Part shown: positions 17,827-27,623 of the stretch, piece by piece | Layout: the number at the start of each line of letters is the position of its first letter | Position numbering within the stretch: the first letter of the stretch is position 1 | NCBI RefSeq assembly: GCF_000155735.2 | Contig: NC_020908.1 | Span: 2,113,001 to 2,177,000 of the forward strand | Length of the DNA stretch: 64,000 nt | DNA from: Octadecabacter arcticus 238 | Lineage (GTDB): Bacteria; Pseudomonadota; Alphaproteobacteria; Rhodobacterales; Rhodobacteraceae | Direction of reading: 5' to 3' | Notes under the pieces: model-generated | Database searches by the model: none | Seen by the model: only the letters and a program-made list of their open reading frames with translations | Told to the model about the DNA's origin: nothing | Program-made: the position numbers and the translations under genes

Positions 17827-19046
17827 CAGGGGAATCGCGTTTGGAACTGAGTGAGTAAAGGATTGCTCTTGCAGGTGATGGCGGGATGGATTCTGGATGG
17901 GTGGTTGTTCTCATCGGGTGCTCATCGCCATGCATATTTTTCTATCCGCCTTCGACGAAGTTCCTGATCCGCGCGCCAGTAACGTGCGCCACGACCTTGG
18001 TGAACTGCTCGTTATCGCCTTCGTGTCGGTCTTATGTGGATCGACCTCCTGCGCCGAGATGGCCGCATTTGGCCGTGCAAAAGAGAGCTTTTTCAGGAAC
18101 TTCCTGAAACTCAAGCATGCCATTCCATCGCATGATACCTTCTCGGAGGTCTTCCGGATCATCGACCCGAAGGCACTCGATGCGGCCTTCAGTAAGGTAC
18201 TTGCAGATGTGGCCAAGCTCCTCAAAGACGGTGATATCATCGCGATTGACGGCAAAGCGTTACGGGGTGCGCGCGACCCGGGCGAAAGCGCACGGACCCG
18301 CATGATGGTCTCAGCCTATGCCTCGCGGCTGCGCCTGACGTTGGCGACAGTACCTGCCGATCGAGGCACAGAACTCAGCGCGGCCATAGAGGCGCTTGGG
18401 TTGATCGATCTGCGGGGCAAGGTGGTCACCGGTGATGCATTACATTGCAACCGCCGCACGGTTGCCGCAATCAACGCAGGCGGCGGTGATTGGTGCCTCG
18501 CCCTCAAGGGTAACCAGGAATCCCTGTTGTCTGACGCCCGTGGATGTTTCAGCAAGGGGCACAAAAGCGATCCAACAGCCGTTACGGAAAATACCGGCCA
18601 TGGAAGAAAAGAAACCCGTAAGGCGGTCGTGGTATCGGCTAAGGCATTGGCAGAATACCACGAATTCCCTGGCCTCAAGGGGTTCGGTCGCATCGAGGCG
18701 ACCAGAGAGACGGGCGGAAAGGTGACCTCAGAGACCCGCTACTTCGCGCTGTCTTGGGTTCCCACACCTGAGGTGCTGTTGGCCGCTGTCCGCGACCATT
18801 GGGCCATCGAAAATGCCCTTCATTGGCAGTTGGATGTGTCTTTCCGCGAGGACGCCGCACGCAATCGGAAAGACAACGGTCCCGGCAACATCGCCGTTCT
18901 ACGTCGCCGCGCACTCGACGTCCTCCGGCGTGACACATCCAAGGGCTCTCTCTCCATAAAAATCAAACGTGCAGGCTGGGACACCACCTTCTTACGCAGC
19001 ATTCTCAGTGACTTGGCAACAACATGAGCCAAACGCGATTGCCCTG
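17827..19046 (+). mobile_element. ISAs1-family element, copy 1
   Basis: 1220 bp, ends CAGGGGAATCGCGTTTGG and CCAAACGCGATTGCCCTG. Perfect 10-bp target duplication TGTAGAAATG at 17817-17826 and 19047-19056. Confidence 0.95.
17930..19027 (+). CDS. ISAs1-family transposase (copy 1)
   Basis: About 365 aa from MHIFLSAF (upstream in-frame starts exist). N-terminal DDE_Tnp_1-associated region (DPRASNVRHDLGELL), then IIAIDGKALRGARD, VVTGDALHCNR, LALKGNQ and the C-terminal HWAIENALHWQLDVSFREDA with the catalytic Glu. Intact. Confidence 0.93.
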   Translation: MHIFLSAFDEVPDPRASNVRHDLGELLVIAFVSVLCGSTSCAEMAAFGRAKESFFRNFLKLKHAIPSHDTFSEVFRIIDPKALDAAFSKVLADVAKLLKDGDIIAIDGKALRGARDPGESARTRMMVSAYASRLRLTLATVPADRGTELSAAIEALGLIDLRGKVVTGDALHCNRRTVAAINAGGGDWCLALKGNQESLLSDARGCFSKGHKSDPTAVTENTGHGRKETRKAVVVSAKALAEYHEFPGLKGFGRIEATRETGGKVTSETRYFALSWVPTPEVLLAAVRDHWAIENALHWQLDVSFREDAARNRKDNGPGNIAVLRRRALDVLRRDTSKGSLSIKIKRAGWDTTFLRSILSDLATT

Positions 19047-19185
19047 TGTAGAAATGGAGGACTCTGCTTCTAATGTTCTTACTTGAAATTACCTTATTAA
19101 GCATGTGTTATAATTCAATAAATTCAATAAATTCAATACATAGAACAATCATATAAGTATGAGGCTGTTACATATTTTTATCTAA

Positions 19186-19341
19186 CTAGAAATGATCTTC
19201 ATCATCTAATAAGCTATCAAATTCATCATATTCATAAATTATATCACATTCAGATTTTTTAACACTTACTATTGGCTGAGTAGGATAATGACTAGGGATT
19301 TCAGCTAAGTAGGATTCTTGTCCATACCTTGTAATATCCAT
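19186..19341 (-). CDS. AT-rich ORF, probably the 3' end of a decayed gene
   Basis: From ATG at 19341: MDITRYGQESYLAEIPSHYP .. ECDIIYEYDEFDSLLDDEDH, 51 aa, acidic. The same frame extends upstream without ATG for about 23 more residues (RDCGFQVAYLQENLFHSLGF..) to a TAG, so this may be the tail of a longer, broken protein. Family not recognised. Confidence 0.35.
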   Translation of the reverse strand: MDITRYGQESYLAEIPSHYPTQPIVSVKKSECDIIYEYDEFDSLLDDEDHF

Positions 19342-19491
19342 ATCAAACACAAAACCAAGTGAGTGAAATAAGTTTTCTTGTAGGTATGCTACTTGAAAAC
19401 CACAATCTCTCTAAACTTTCTGATCTCTATAAAGATAGAAATAATTTTCAGCTCGTTGGCATGAATAACCTTTGATGGACCGACTGAACGA

Positions 19492-19926
19492 CTACCGGCT
19501 GACGCCGGTAGGTTCCCTTTTTGAATGTAATTCAAGATACTGAAGTATGACAGCGTCAGTGACATTGCCGCTAGTTGTTGAGAAAAATCCGCGAGCCCAA
19601 AACCGCTGGCCCCAGTACCGTTTGCGCAGTTCGGGAAACTCGCGCTGTATCTTATAAGACGAGCGTCCCTTGATCCGCATCATCACCTTTGACAATGCTA
19701 TCTGAGGCGGGACCGATATGAACATGTGGACGTGATCGGTCGACAATACGCCCTTCTCAATATGCACGCCAAGTTCTTGGCATGTTTGGATAATGATTTC
19801 ACGGATACGCTCACGCATCTCACCGCGCATAACTTTGTATCGGTATTTTGTTGTCCAGACGACGTGAAACCGGTGATAAAATTTGGTATGGCTTCCTGTG
19901 GAATAGATCATAATCTTCCCTCTCAT
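19492..19926 (-). CDS. tnpA: IS200-family transposase TnpA (Y1 HUH)
   Basis: 144 aa, the standard length. HUH motif in STDHVHMFISV; the nucleophile Tyr is probably that in ILQYLELH. Acts on single-stranded DNA at hairpin ends. Intact; the start region lies inside one arm of a 28-bp inverted repeat. Confidence 0.92.
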   Translation of the reverse strand: MRGKIMIYSTGSHTKFYHRFHVVWTTKYRYKVMRGEMRERIREIIIQTCQELGVHIEKGVLSTDHVHMFISVPPQIALSKVMMRIKGRSSYKIQREFPELRKRYWGQRFWARGFFSTTSGNVTDAVILQYLELHSKREPTGVSR

Positions 19927-19979
19927 TTTTAAGACCCTTACTGCTTCGCGGGGTCTTAAAAATGAGAGGGAAGATTATA
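19910..19979. repeat. 28-bp perfect inverted repeat covering the tnpA start
   Basis: Arms 19910-19937 and 19952-19979, separated by 13 nt; each arm contains TCTTAAAAATGAGAGGGAAG or its complement. One arm includes the tnpA start codon (ATG at 19926) and its GAGAGGGAAG region, so the transcript can fold over its own start. In the IS200 family, left-end structures are known to hide the tnpA ribosome site. Confidence 0.9.
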
Positions 19980-20019
19980 GTACATTACGCTAAAGCGGAC
20001 CGGCTGGAAGCCGGTGGCT

Positions 20020-20307
20020 TTAATCCCGTTTGTGGAAAGTAAACCGTTCGTAAATATCAGCACGTTTTTGGTCTGTTACATTAAACATGAACCAATTTTT
20101 GTTTACTCGAGTGATAAGCTTATTAGCGGCTGATACGAGTTTTCTATAAAGTACGATTGGTTTTGGAGTATCACCTTCAACAGTGAATACTTTGATGTAT
20201 TCAATATCACCCATCCACTCGTCAGTATCTTCTTTGAACATAATAAGTGAGTTGTTGTCGTATTCTAAAACGTAATTATAACCTTCGTGATAAACCTGTT
20301 TCATCAT
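20020..20307 (-). CDS. hypothetical protein, 95 aa
   Basis: MMKQVYHEGYNYVLEYDNNS.. rich in Tyr, Asp and Lys, soluble, no family recognised. AT-rich. The stop lies directly beside the IS200 left hairpin. GGGGAATG precedes the ATG. Likely island cargo. Confidence 0.5.
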   Translation of the reverse strand: MMKQVYHEGYNYVLEYDNNSLIMFKEDTDEWMGDIEYIKVFTVEGDTPKPIVLYRKLVSAANKLITRVNKNWFMFNVTDQKRADIYERFTFHKRD

Positions 20308-20431
20308 TCATTCCCCTAAGGCTTATCCCCTTTGCTCCGGCGGCACCTGATGTAGTGCGAAGCGGCTTGCCAATCTAGAATGTTCTGGTATTGTTCCTCC
20401 CATGCCAGCCAGATGGAAAAACGACAAACCC

Positions 20432-20687
20432 ATGTCCCGCCCCGCGTTCGACGCCAGGTTTTCTGATGAGGAAGCGTGTTCGCATTATCTGGTGGAACAT
20501 CGTTGGCCTGAGGGCTTCGTCTGTCCTTCCTGTGGCACCTGCAAGGGCTGGCCGTTAAAGCGAAATCGCGCGACTTGGGAATGTGCCGGTTGCGCACGGC
20601 AGACATCCGTGACGGCTGGCACGGTAATGCACAGCAGCCATTTGCCGTTGCGAATTTGGTGTCTTGCCGCGCACATCATCACCAGCC
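20432..20687 (+). pseudogene. IS1595-family transposase, N-terminal fragment
   Basis: MSRPAFDARFSDEEACSHYL, then the zinc ribbon FVCPSCG .. WECAGCARQTSVTAGTVMH, then LRIWCLAAHIITS, where an IS3 element begins at 20688. The DDE part is missing on the other side of that IS. Confidence 0.85.
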
Positions 20688-20750
20688 TGAACTTCGTCCC
20701 TGTTGCCGGACATTGGGGTACTTTACCCCAGTCCGTGAAAGGGGCACCAA

Positions 20751-21047
20751 ATGGGACAACATCGACGCAATTATACAGACGATTATAAGGCAGCTGCAGT
20801 TGAGCGGTTATATGAGCCTGGTGCGACGCAAGGCAGCGTTGCCAAGGAGCTTGGGATCACTGGGACGCAGCTGAAGACGTGGCGCTTGGAAATTGAGGCG
20901 TTTGGCTCAGTTGAAGCCAAACGGCGTCAGCAGGCGGATGCGGCTGAATTGCTCCGCCTTCGCAAAGACAACAAGCGGCTTGCTGAGGAAGTGGAGATTT
21001 TGCACAAAGCATCCGCTTTTTTCGCGGCGCGGGCGGTGAAACCATGA
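20751..21047 (+). CDS. IS3-family transposase OrfA (element B)
   Basis: 98 aa: RRNYTDDYKAAAVERLYEPG, then the HTH ..SVAKELGITGTQLKTWRLE, then a coiled coil RLRKDNKRLAEEVEILHKAS. Intact. Confidence 0.9.
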   Translation: MGQHRRNYTDDYKAAAVERLYEPGATQGSVAKELGITGTQLKTWRLEIEAFGSVEAKRRQQADAAELLRLRKDNKRLAEEVEILHKASAFFAARAVKP

Positions 21048-21228
21048 CGAACAAGCGTGCTTTCGTCACCGCCCATAAAGCTCAATACGCGGTTTCAATA
21101 TTATGCCGTCTTCTAGAGATATCCCGGGGCTGGTTCTACGGGTTCCCAGCCAGTCAGCCTGCACGTGATCAGCGTCAAGCTAATCGCGACGCTCGGGATC
21201 AGGCGTTGCTTCCCAAGATAAAAACCTT

Positions 21229-22583
21229 GGCTCTTCTCCGCTTTGTTGAGTTATTCTAGGATTTCAAATAGAACATAGATTGATTATCTGGGATGGATGA
21301 TTGTCTAATTTTGAGTTTGAAGTATTCGGTATCCCTGATGCCCCTGGCTCGTTTGCGGATCATTCCTATACTGACATTACCAGCCTCTATCCTGGCGCTT
21401 GTCAGCTTGTGTTTCGCGTAGTTGCATATGCCCACACAATGTTTTCTTAGGGATTTTGCGAACTTTTTCAGATAGAGCATGTGTGACTGATCTGCGATCA
21501 GGCACCAATTTTCCAGTTGCTCTGACATCCCCTCAAATGATGGGGCGCTCCACAGAGCCTGAAGCTGTTCTTTTAAGACGTAAAGCGTATTCAGGTTGCT
21601 ATTGCTCTCCAGCAACGTTTGCAGCTTGTTACTTTGTTTTTCATTCAACTTATCCGCATTTTTGAGCAACAGATAATGCGTGCCCTTCATCAACTCTTTA
21701 CCACTTGGATCGGCCTTCCTGAACTCAAGGCGACGCTGATTATGGATAGCCTTGCTGTAGTTTTTCATGACGTGGAAACGGTCAAATACGATGTCGGCCA
21801 TCGGCAAGGACTCCCTGACAGCCTTTTGGTAGGCAGGCCCCATATCCATCGACACGGCCTTTATTTTATGGGCTGTATCTGGCCGCAGCTGTTTCAAAAA
21901 CCTTGAAAAAACTTCGGCAGTTCGACCGGCTTCCACCCAGATCAGATGCCCTCCGACCATATCGTAGACCACCGTCATATAGTCATGACCTTTCGCCCGG
22001 GCCACTTCATCGACACCAATGTATTCCAAGCCAGCAAGCTGTGCGGGATCAAGCGCAGGGAGCGTTTCCATCAGGTATGCCTTGTCGATATTCTTTACCG
22101 TCTCCCATCGTATACCTAAATGCCTGGAGACAGCCAGAATGGATAAATGACGGCACAATCCACTGATAAGATGGCAAAATCGATGGGTGAAACGGCACCC
22201 TTTATCAACAAAAGGACACGCCTCAATGCGGCGCTCACCCTTGCTAATAAAAACCTGCGCTAGCTCAATCTCAATCACACAAGGATACCCAAAAAACGGG
22301 ATGTCGTTTACTTGTCGGCGAATATGTTGGTTGATGCTACCCTTCTTGCCGGTTGCAGGGTCTATAGCGCTCCTGCGGGCATCCCGACTGCACTGAACAA
22401 TAACCTTCGCACCGTCTTCAGCCAGCTCAATTTCATTTACACGTTGCCCCTTCAGGCGTAAAATATGTTGCGAGATGTCGATGGTCATATACCTGCCCTA
22501 TGTAAAGTTGTCAGAAACCTAACATATCAACAGGTTACTTGATGGTCAGCATCTTTTCTTACTCAACAAAGCGGAGAAGAGCC
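21229..22583 (-). mobile_element. ISL3-family element b
   Basis: 1355 bp with near-perfect inverted repeats (GGCTCTTCTCCGCTTTGTTG.. and complement). The 8-bp target duplication AAAACCTT flanks it at 21221-21228 and 22584-22591, which is diagnostic of an ISL3 insertion into the IS3 orfB. Confidence 0.95.
21256..22488 (-). CDS. ISL3-family transposase (element b)
   Basis: 410 aa. The zinc-ribbon region is degenerate compared with element a. DDE_Tnp_ISL3 domain: YIGVDEVARAKGHDYMTVVY, VSMDMGPAYQKAVRESLPMADIVFDRFHVMK, and RIEAGNVSIGMIRKRARG near the C-terminus. Only distantly similar to element a. Intact. Confidence 0.9.
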   Translation of the reverse strand: MTIDISQHILRLKGQRVNEIELAEDGAKVIVQCSRDARRSAIDPATGKKGSINQHIRRQVNDIPFFGYPCVIEIELAQVFISKGERRIEACPFVDKGCRFTHRFCHLISGLCRHLSILAVSRHLGIRWETVKNIDKAYLMETLPALDPAQLAGLEYIGVDEVARAKGHDYMTVVYDMVGGHLIWVEAGRTAEVFSRFLKQLRPDTAHKIKAVSMDMGPAYQKAVRESLPMADIVFDRFHVMKNYSKAIHNQRRLEFRKADPSGKELMKGTHYLLLKNADKLNEKQSNKLQTLLESNSNLNTLYVLKEQLQALWSAPSFEGMSEQLENWCLIADQSHMLYLKKFAKSLRKHCVGICNYAKHKLTSARIEAGNVSIGMIRKRARGIRDTEYFKLKIRQSSIPDNQSMFYLKS

Positions 22584-23346
22584 AAAACCTTCTTCAAGGC
22601 CAGTAAGAAATGTTATGGATCAAAGCGTATTCACCAAGACTTACTGGCGGATAGTGAGGTCGTCTCCGAGCGCCGTGTTGCGAGAATAATGAAGGAACAC
22701 AAGGTGTCCCCGCTTCTTCGCAAGCGTAGAAAGCCAATCACAACGGACAGCAATCATAAGCTGAAGCCATCCCCAAACTTGTTGGAACAGAAATTCCACA
22801 GCCAGACGCCTAATGCCGTTTGGCTGGCGGATATCACCTATATCGACACGGACGAAGGCTGGCTTTATCTGGCTGGCGTGAAGGACATGGCCACGCGTGA
22901 GATCGTCGGTTGGGCGATGGAGGATCACATGCGTGCGGAGCTTTGCTGCGCCGCCCTCGAGATGGCTCTGGGACGCAGAGGCCCGGTTCCGGGATTGATA
23001 CACCACTCCGATAGGGGCGGCCAATATGCTGGCGGGGACTATCGCAAGCTGATCAAAAAGGCGAAACTCACTCAATCCATGAGCCGCAAGGGCCAATGCC
23101 TCGACAATGCGCCGATGGAAAGCTTCTTTGCTTCATTGAAAAAGGAGATGGTTCACCAGCGGCGCTTTAGAACACACGCTGAGGCCAAGGCCGCCATCTT
23201 CGAATACATTGAGGTCTTCTACAACCGCCAGCGCCGTCATTCAGGCGTCGGCTACAAAACGCCAAAACAGGCTTTCGAAGATATGACTTGGAAAATGGCA
23301 GCATAGGGTCAATAAGCAAACTGTCCGGAAAACGGGACGAAGTTCA

Positions 23347-23517
23347 AAGGGCTGCCTGTCACGCGATGGCATGCTGCACATGATGTTCAAACTGGGGCAA
23401 TGTGCTGAGCAAAATTGGAGGAAGCTACGCGGCTTTGACTACCTCGCAAAAGTCATCACAGGCGTCACGTTCAAAGACGGAATCGAAACCACAAACCCCG
23501 ACCAGATCACCGCATGA
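23347..23517 (+). pseudogene. IS256-family transposase, C-terminal fragment
   Basis: In one frame: GCLSRDGMLHMMFKLGQCAE, QNWRKLRGFDYLAKVITGVT, FKDGIETTNPDQITA stop. This is the usual tail of mutator-type transposases. Preceded directly by the IS3-B terminus. Confidence 0.75.
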
Positions 23518-23527
23518 CCAACAATAC

Positions 23528-23869
23528 TCAAACACCAGATTTGACAATAACTCCCTCTAAAAGTTCAGCTTCCCTAAAGCGAAGATCATGTCTTACTAAT
23601 TCAATGATCTGATCCAGTTTAGAAGGATCATTCTTGAAGCTTTTTGATGGATCAAACTGCGCATCAGCTGTTCCATTATTACCAATCGCAATTCCCTCAC
23701 CAAAGGCGAATATATCCCATAATTTGCTTTGTTCTAATAAAAAACCTTCAACACGCTTACGAATCTCAAGCGACTCAAGACCTTGGGGCTTTTTCCCAAC
23801 GGTTGAATATAACTCTCGTGTTTTCTGTAATTTGTGCTTTAGCTCAGATGCTTTTGTCTTGTTTGTCAT
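23528..23869 (-). CDS. hypothetical protein, about 113 aa
   Basis: MTNKTKASELKHKLQKTREL.. with a basic coiled-coil-like N-terminus and an acidic C-terminus (LDQIIELVRHDLRFREAELL). No family recognised. AT-rich, flanked by IS relics on both sides. Start chosen at MTNKTK; an earlier start at 23884 is possible. Confidence 0.45.
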   Translation of the reverse strand: MTNKTKASELKHKLQKTRELYSTVGKKPQGLESLEIRKRVEGFLLEQSKLWDIFAFGEGIAIGNNGTADAQFDPSKSFKNDPSKLDQIIELVRHDLRFREAELLEGVIVKSGV

Positions 23870-24028
23870 AATCCTAAAGAGCAACAGCTACGTGGATGCC
23901 GTCAAGGCTGATTGCGGATAAATAAAATTACAGGATTACTCTTGGTTTCTTCAAAATATTGTAACTCCCAAGCACCCCAGCCGATAACGGGTTTTTGTCA
24001 GTTTTGATGTGAGTCTCCTTGGCTATTA

Positions 24029-25248
24029 CAGGGGAATCGCGTTTGGAACTGAGTGAGTAAAGGATTGCTCTTGCAGGTGATGGCGGGATGGATTCTGGAT
24101 GGGTGGTTGTTCTCATTGGGTGCTCATCGCCATGCATATTTTTCTATCCGCCTTCGACGAAGTTCCTGATCCGCGCGCCAGTAACGTGCGCCACGACCTT
24201 GGTGAACTGCTCGTTATCGCCTTCGTGTCGGTCTTATGTGGATCGACCTCCTGCGCCGAGATGGCCGCATTTGGCCGTGCAAAAGAGAGCCTTTTCAGGA
24301 ACTTCCTGAAACTCAAGCATGCCATTCCATCGCATGATACCTTCTCGGAGGTCTTCCGGATCATCGACCCGAAGGCACTCGATGCGGCCTTCAGTAAGGT
24401 ACTTGCCGATGTGACCAAGCTCCTCAAAGACGGTGATATCATCGCGATTGACGGCAAAGCGTTACGGGGTGCGCGCGACCCGGGCGAAAGCGCACGGACC
24501 CGCATGATGGTCTCAGCCTATGCCTCGCGGCTGCGCCTGACGTTGGCGACAGTACCTGCCGACCGAGGCACAGAACTCAGCGCGGCCATAGAGGCGCTTG
24601 GGTTGATCGATCTGCGGGGCAAGGTGGTCACCGGTGATGCATTACATTGCAACCGCCGCACGGTTGCCGCAATCAACGCAGGCGGCGGTGATTGGTGCCT
24701 CGCACTCAAGGGTAACCAGGAATCCCTGTTGTCTGACGCCCGTGGATGTTTCAGCAAGGGGCACAAAAGCGATCCAACAGCCGTTACGGAAAATACCGGC
24801 CATGGAAGAAAAGAAACCCGTAAGGCGGTCGTGGTATCGGCTAAGGCATTGGCAGAATACCACGAATTCCCTGGCCTCAAGGGGTTCGGTCGCATCGAGG
24901 CGACCAGAGAGACGGGCGGAAAGGTGACCTCAGAGACCCGCTACTTCGCGCTGTCTTGGGTTCCCACACCTGAGGTGCTGCTGGCCGCTGTCCGCGACCA
25001 TTGGGCCATCGAAAATGCCCTTCATTGGCAGTTGGATGTGTCTTTCCGCGAGGACGCCGCACGCAATCGGAAAGACAACGGTCCCGGCAACATCGCCGTT
25101 CTACGTCGCCGCGCACTCGACGTCCTCCGGCGTGACACATCCAAGGGCTCTCTCTCCATAAAAATCAAACGTGCAGGCTGGGACACCACCTTCTTACGCA
25201 GCATTCTCAGTGACTTGGCAACAACATGAGCCAAACGCGATTGCCCTG
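24029..25248 (+). mobile_element. ISAs1-family element, copy 2
   Basis: 1220 bp, same termini as copy 1. Target duplication TTGGCTATTA (24019-24028) and TTGGCCATTA (25249-25258), one mismatch. The target is the left end of IS66-b; the uninterrupted sequence is seen in the other IS66-b copy. Confidence 0.93.
24132..25229 (+). CDS. ISAs1-family transposase (copy 2)
   Basis: About 365 aa, nearly identical to copy 1, intact DDE motifs (IDGKALRGARD, TGDALHCN, HWAIENALHWQLD). Confidence 0.93.
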   Translation: MHIFLSAFDEVPDPRASNVRHDLGELLVIAFVSVLCGSTSCAEMAAFGRAKESLFRNFLKLKHAIPSHDTFSEVFRIIDPKALDAAFSKVLADVTKLLKDGDIIAIDGKALRGARDPGESARTRMMVSAYASRLRLTLATVPADRGTELSAAIEALGLIDLRGKVVTGDALHCNRRTVAAINAGGGDWCLALKGNQESLLSDARGCFSKGHKSDPTAVTENTGHGRKETRKAVVVSAKALAEYHEFPGLKGFGRIEATRETGGKVTSETRYFALSWVPTPEVLLAAVRDHWAIENALHWQLDVSFREDAARNRKDNGPGNIAVLRRRALDVLRRDTSKGSLSIKIKRAGWDTTFLRSILSDLATT

Positions 25249-25327
25249 TTGGCCATTAGGCGCATGAATTTTCTGTTGTGGTCTGAATTTCGTGGCGCTG
25301 TGACGATTTCTCTGAATCATTGGTGGA

Positions 25328-25549
25328 ATGGACCAAGTTACTGCTCTTGAACAACTCCTTGCCACGGCTCTGCGCAGGATCGCCGAGTTGGAAGCCGCGT
25401 TGGCGAGCATGGCGCAAGAGAATGCGGATCTGCGGCGTCAGTTGGCCAAGAACAGCAGTAATAGCAGCAAGCCGCCTTCGAGTGATGGGTTGAAGAAGCC
25501 GGTACCGCGTAGCCTGCGTGGTAAGTCCGGTAAGAAAAGTGGTGGCTAA
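25328..25549 (+). CDS. IS66-b TnpC, N-terminal ORF ending at a shared TAA
   Basis: 73 aa: coiled-coil leader (VTALEQLLATALRRIAELEA) and the KNSSNSSKPPSSDGLKKPVP motif of IS66 TnpC, ending KSGKKSGG and TAA. In the family the next residue is normally Gln (GGQ.GH). The following frame VGHRGDTLRQ continues in phase, so the TAA splits TnpC. Confidence 0.85.
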   Translation: MDQVTALEQLLATALRRIAELEAALASMAQENADLRRQLAKNSSNSSKPPSSDGLKKPVPRSLRGKSGKKSGG

Positions 25550-25597
25550 GTTGGCCACCGAGGCGACACCCTACGTCAGACAGCAACGCCTGACTTT

Positions 25598-26576
25598 GTG
25601 GAGCGACATGAGGCTGAGGCCTGTGGCACCTGTCAGCATGGCTTGACGGCTGGGATGATCAAGGCGGTGGAGAGGCGTCAGGTTTATGACATACCGGTGC
25701 CGCGTCTGGAGGTCACAGAGCATCAGGCAGCGATTTATTGTTGTGGCCATTGCCGAGCCACGACGACAGCCACCTTTCCCGATGGCGTGAATGCACACGT
25801 GCAATACGGTAAGCGCATTCGGGCGGCGGCGGTCTACTGCAATGTTCAGCAGCTGATCCCCGAGGATCGGGTCTGCCAACTCCTGCGTGATTTGTTTGGT
25901 GCCACCAGCCTATGCGCGGCCAGCGTGACCAACTGGGTGAACGGCACAGCGCGTACCTTGGGTGGCGTCGTCGAACACATTCTGGCCCGGCTCAATGAAG
26001 GCGGCGTTCGGCATCTGGATGAGACCGGACTTCGTGTTGCTGGTAAGCTGCACTGGCTGCACTCAATCAGCGATCTCGCCTTCACGCATTATCGCATCAG
26101 CGCCAAGCGCGGTGCTGTTCCATCCTTCCTGACCGGCGGGACAATTGTTCATGACCACTGGAAGTCCTATTACGCCCATATGAGTGGGGTGGACGCGCAC
26201 GCCCTGTGCGGGGCGCATCATTTACGGGAACTCAAGGCCATCGAAGAAATCGAAAAGGAGCCGTGGGCGTGCGCGATGAGCGTGCTGCTCAACAGCGCCA
26301 ATCAGCTCAAGTGCGCGGCTCAGGGGCGAGGCGAGACCGAACTCCCCACGTCGGTTCACCACGGCATCCTCACCAAATACATGGCGATCCTCACCGAGGG
26401 CCTCGCCTTCCATGAGCGACAAGACCCACTGGCTAGACGCACTGGTGCGCGAGGCCGAAAAGCCAGGCGGCCAGGCCATAACCTTCTGGTCCGCTTGCGC
26501 GACTACCGTGATGACGTCCTAAGGTTCCTTACGGATTTCACAGTTCCCTTCACCAACAATCAGGCCTGCCGGAACG
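25598..26576 (+). pseudogene. IS66-b TnpC, main part, truncated by IS3-A
   Basis: MERHEAEACGTCQHGLTAGM .. zinc-finger-like Cys pairs, then RHLDETGLRVAGKLHWLHS and VHDHWKSYYAHMSGVDAHAL (DDE_Tnp_IS66). Truncated at FTNNQA, just before the ERDLRMMK segment and the C-terminal catalytic region. Confidence 0.88.
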
Positions 26577-26609
26577 TATCAACGACTTTGAGACAGTGGC
26601 TTTTGGACT

Positions 26610-27623
26610 TTAGGCTTGGGTTTCTTCGGTTGGTTTTGGTGGGTTGATCCAGACGGCGGTCGGGATTTGAGGCGGTTTTGGTGGTTTGTGTACGAAGCGT
26701 TCGGGCGTGGCGAGGAATGCCGCGTCTAGTGTTGCTTGTCGCGCGGTGTAGATTTCTTGGGCCTGCCCAAAATGGATTTGGTCGGGCGTCATCAGACCAA
26801 TCCCGGCGTGATGATGGTCTTGGTTATACCATGCAAAGAACCTGCGGCAGAATGCGCGAGCCTGCTCGATGGTTTCAAAGTTCTTGGGGAACTCTGGCTG
26901 ATATTTCAGTGTTTTGAAGTGGGCTTCGGAGAACGGGTTGTCGTTTGAGGTGTGGGGCCGACTGTGGGACTTGAGCACACCAAGATCAACCAGCATCAGG
27001 GCTGTCGTCTTTGCCTTCATGGGCCCACCGCGATCTGCATGCAATGTCAGCTGATCGCGTGGAACCTCGTGTTTTTCCATCGCGTCGATGAACAGCTCTT
27101 TGAACTGGCTGGCGCTCTCCGCGTGCTCGACGCGCCAGCCAACAACGCGGCGGCTGAAGATGTCGAGGATGACATAGAGATAGAAGTAGGACCATTTCAC
27201 CGGGCCCCTCAGCTTGGTGATGTCCCAAGACCAGACCTGATTGGGGGCTTCAGCTAGAAGTTCAGGCTTTTGATAGACGGGATGTGTGCGCTGTCGGCGG
27301 CGTTCGCCAACTTCGCCCTGCGCGGCCAATATCCGATACATCGTGCGGATTGAACACAGATAGGTGCCTTCATCCAGCAAGGTGGCAAAGACCTCTGTGG
27401 GCGTCTGATCCGCAAAGCGGGGTTCGCGCAGGTGGTGCAATACCTGGTCTCTTTCCCTTTCCGGCAGAGCCCGCGAAGACGCTGCGCGCGGTGGGCGTGT
27501 GCGTGGTGGTGCCGTCAGCGCCGCACGCTGTCGAAGAACGCTCGCGCGCGATAATGATAGCGCGGCGCAGACAGCCGAGGTCAAGCCGCTGCCGGTGGGC
27601 AATGCAATCGCGACGGCCATCAT
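26610..27623 (-). CDS. IS3-family transposase OrfB (element A, copy 2)
   Basis: 337 aa, same protein as in copy 1, intact rve DDE domain. Confidence 0.92.
   Translation of the reverse strand: MMAVAIALPTGSGLTSAVCAALSLSRASVLRQRAALTAPPRTRPPRAASSRALPERERDQVLHHLREPRFADQTPTEVFATLLDEGTYLCSIRTMYRILAAQGEVGERRRQRTHPVYQKPELLAEAPNQVWSWDITKLRGPVKWSYFYLYVILDIFSRRVVGWRVEHAESASQFKELFIDAMEKHEVPRDQLTLHADRGGPMKAKTTALMLVDLGVLKSHSRPHTSNDNPFSEAHFKTLKYQPEFPKNFETIEQARAFCRRFFAWYNQDHHHAGIGLMTPDQIHFGQAQEIYTARQATLDAAFLATPERFVHKPPKPPQIPTAVWINPPKPTEETQA

Larger units (their letters stand above)
19480..20018 (-). mobile_element. IS200/IS605-type element, copy 2
   Basis: Contains an intact tnpA. Subterminal hairpins are visible at the right end, CTACCGGC TGAC GCCGGTAG (19492-19511), and at the left, ACCGGCT GGA AGCCGGT (19999-20015). 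A long inverted repeat lies at 19910-19979. Exact cleavage sites are not certain. Confidence 0.75.
21044..23306 (+). pseudogene. IS3-family transposase OrfB (element B) split by ISL3
   Basis: 5' part 21044-21228 (MTNKRAFVTAHKAQYAVSIL .. RDQALLPKIKT) and 3' part from 22592 (FFKASKKCYGSKRIHQDLL .. VWLADITYIDTDEGW, HHSDRGGQYAGG, MSRKGQCLDNAPMESFFASLKKE). Removing the ISL3 and one AAAACCTT copy restores the frame. Confidence 0.92.
20688..23346 (+). mobile_element. IS3-family element B, interrupted by an ISL3-family element
   Basis: Ends TGAACTTCGTCCC.GTTGCCGGACA and its imperfect complement (..TCCGGAAAACGGGACGAAGTTCA), about 26-bp inverted repeats starting TG. An ISL3 element (21229-22583) sits in orfB. 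Different IS relics lie on the two sides (IS1595 left, IS256 right), so a deletion or recombination has occurred. Confidence 0.85.
23961..26576 (+). mobile_element. IS66-family element b, copy 1 (3' end lost)
   Basis: Starts with GTAACTCCCAAGCACCCC, the terminus shared with the complete copy at 59742-62385. Interrupted near its left end by ISAs1 (24029-25248) and truncated on the right by IS3-A at 26577, after AACAATCAGGCC. This type carries only tnpC, without tnpA or tnpB. Confidence 0.85.
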
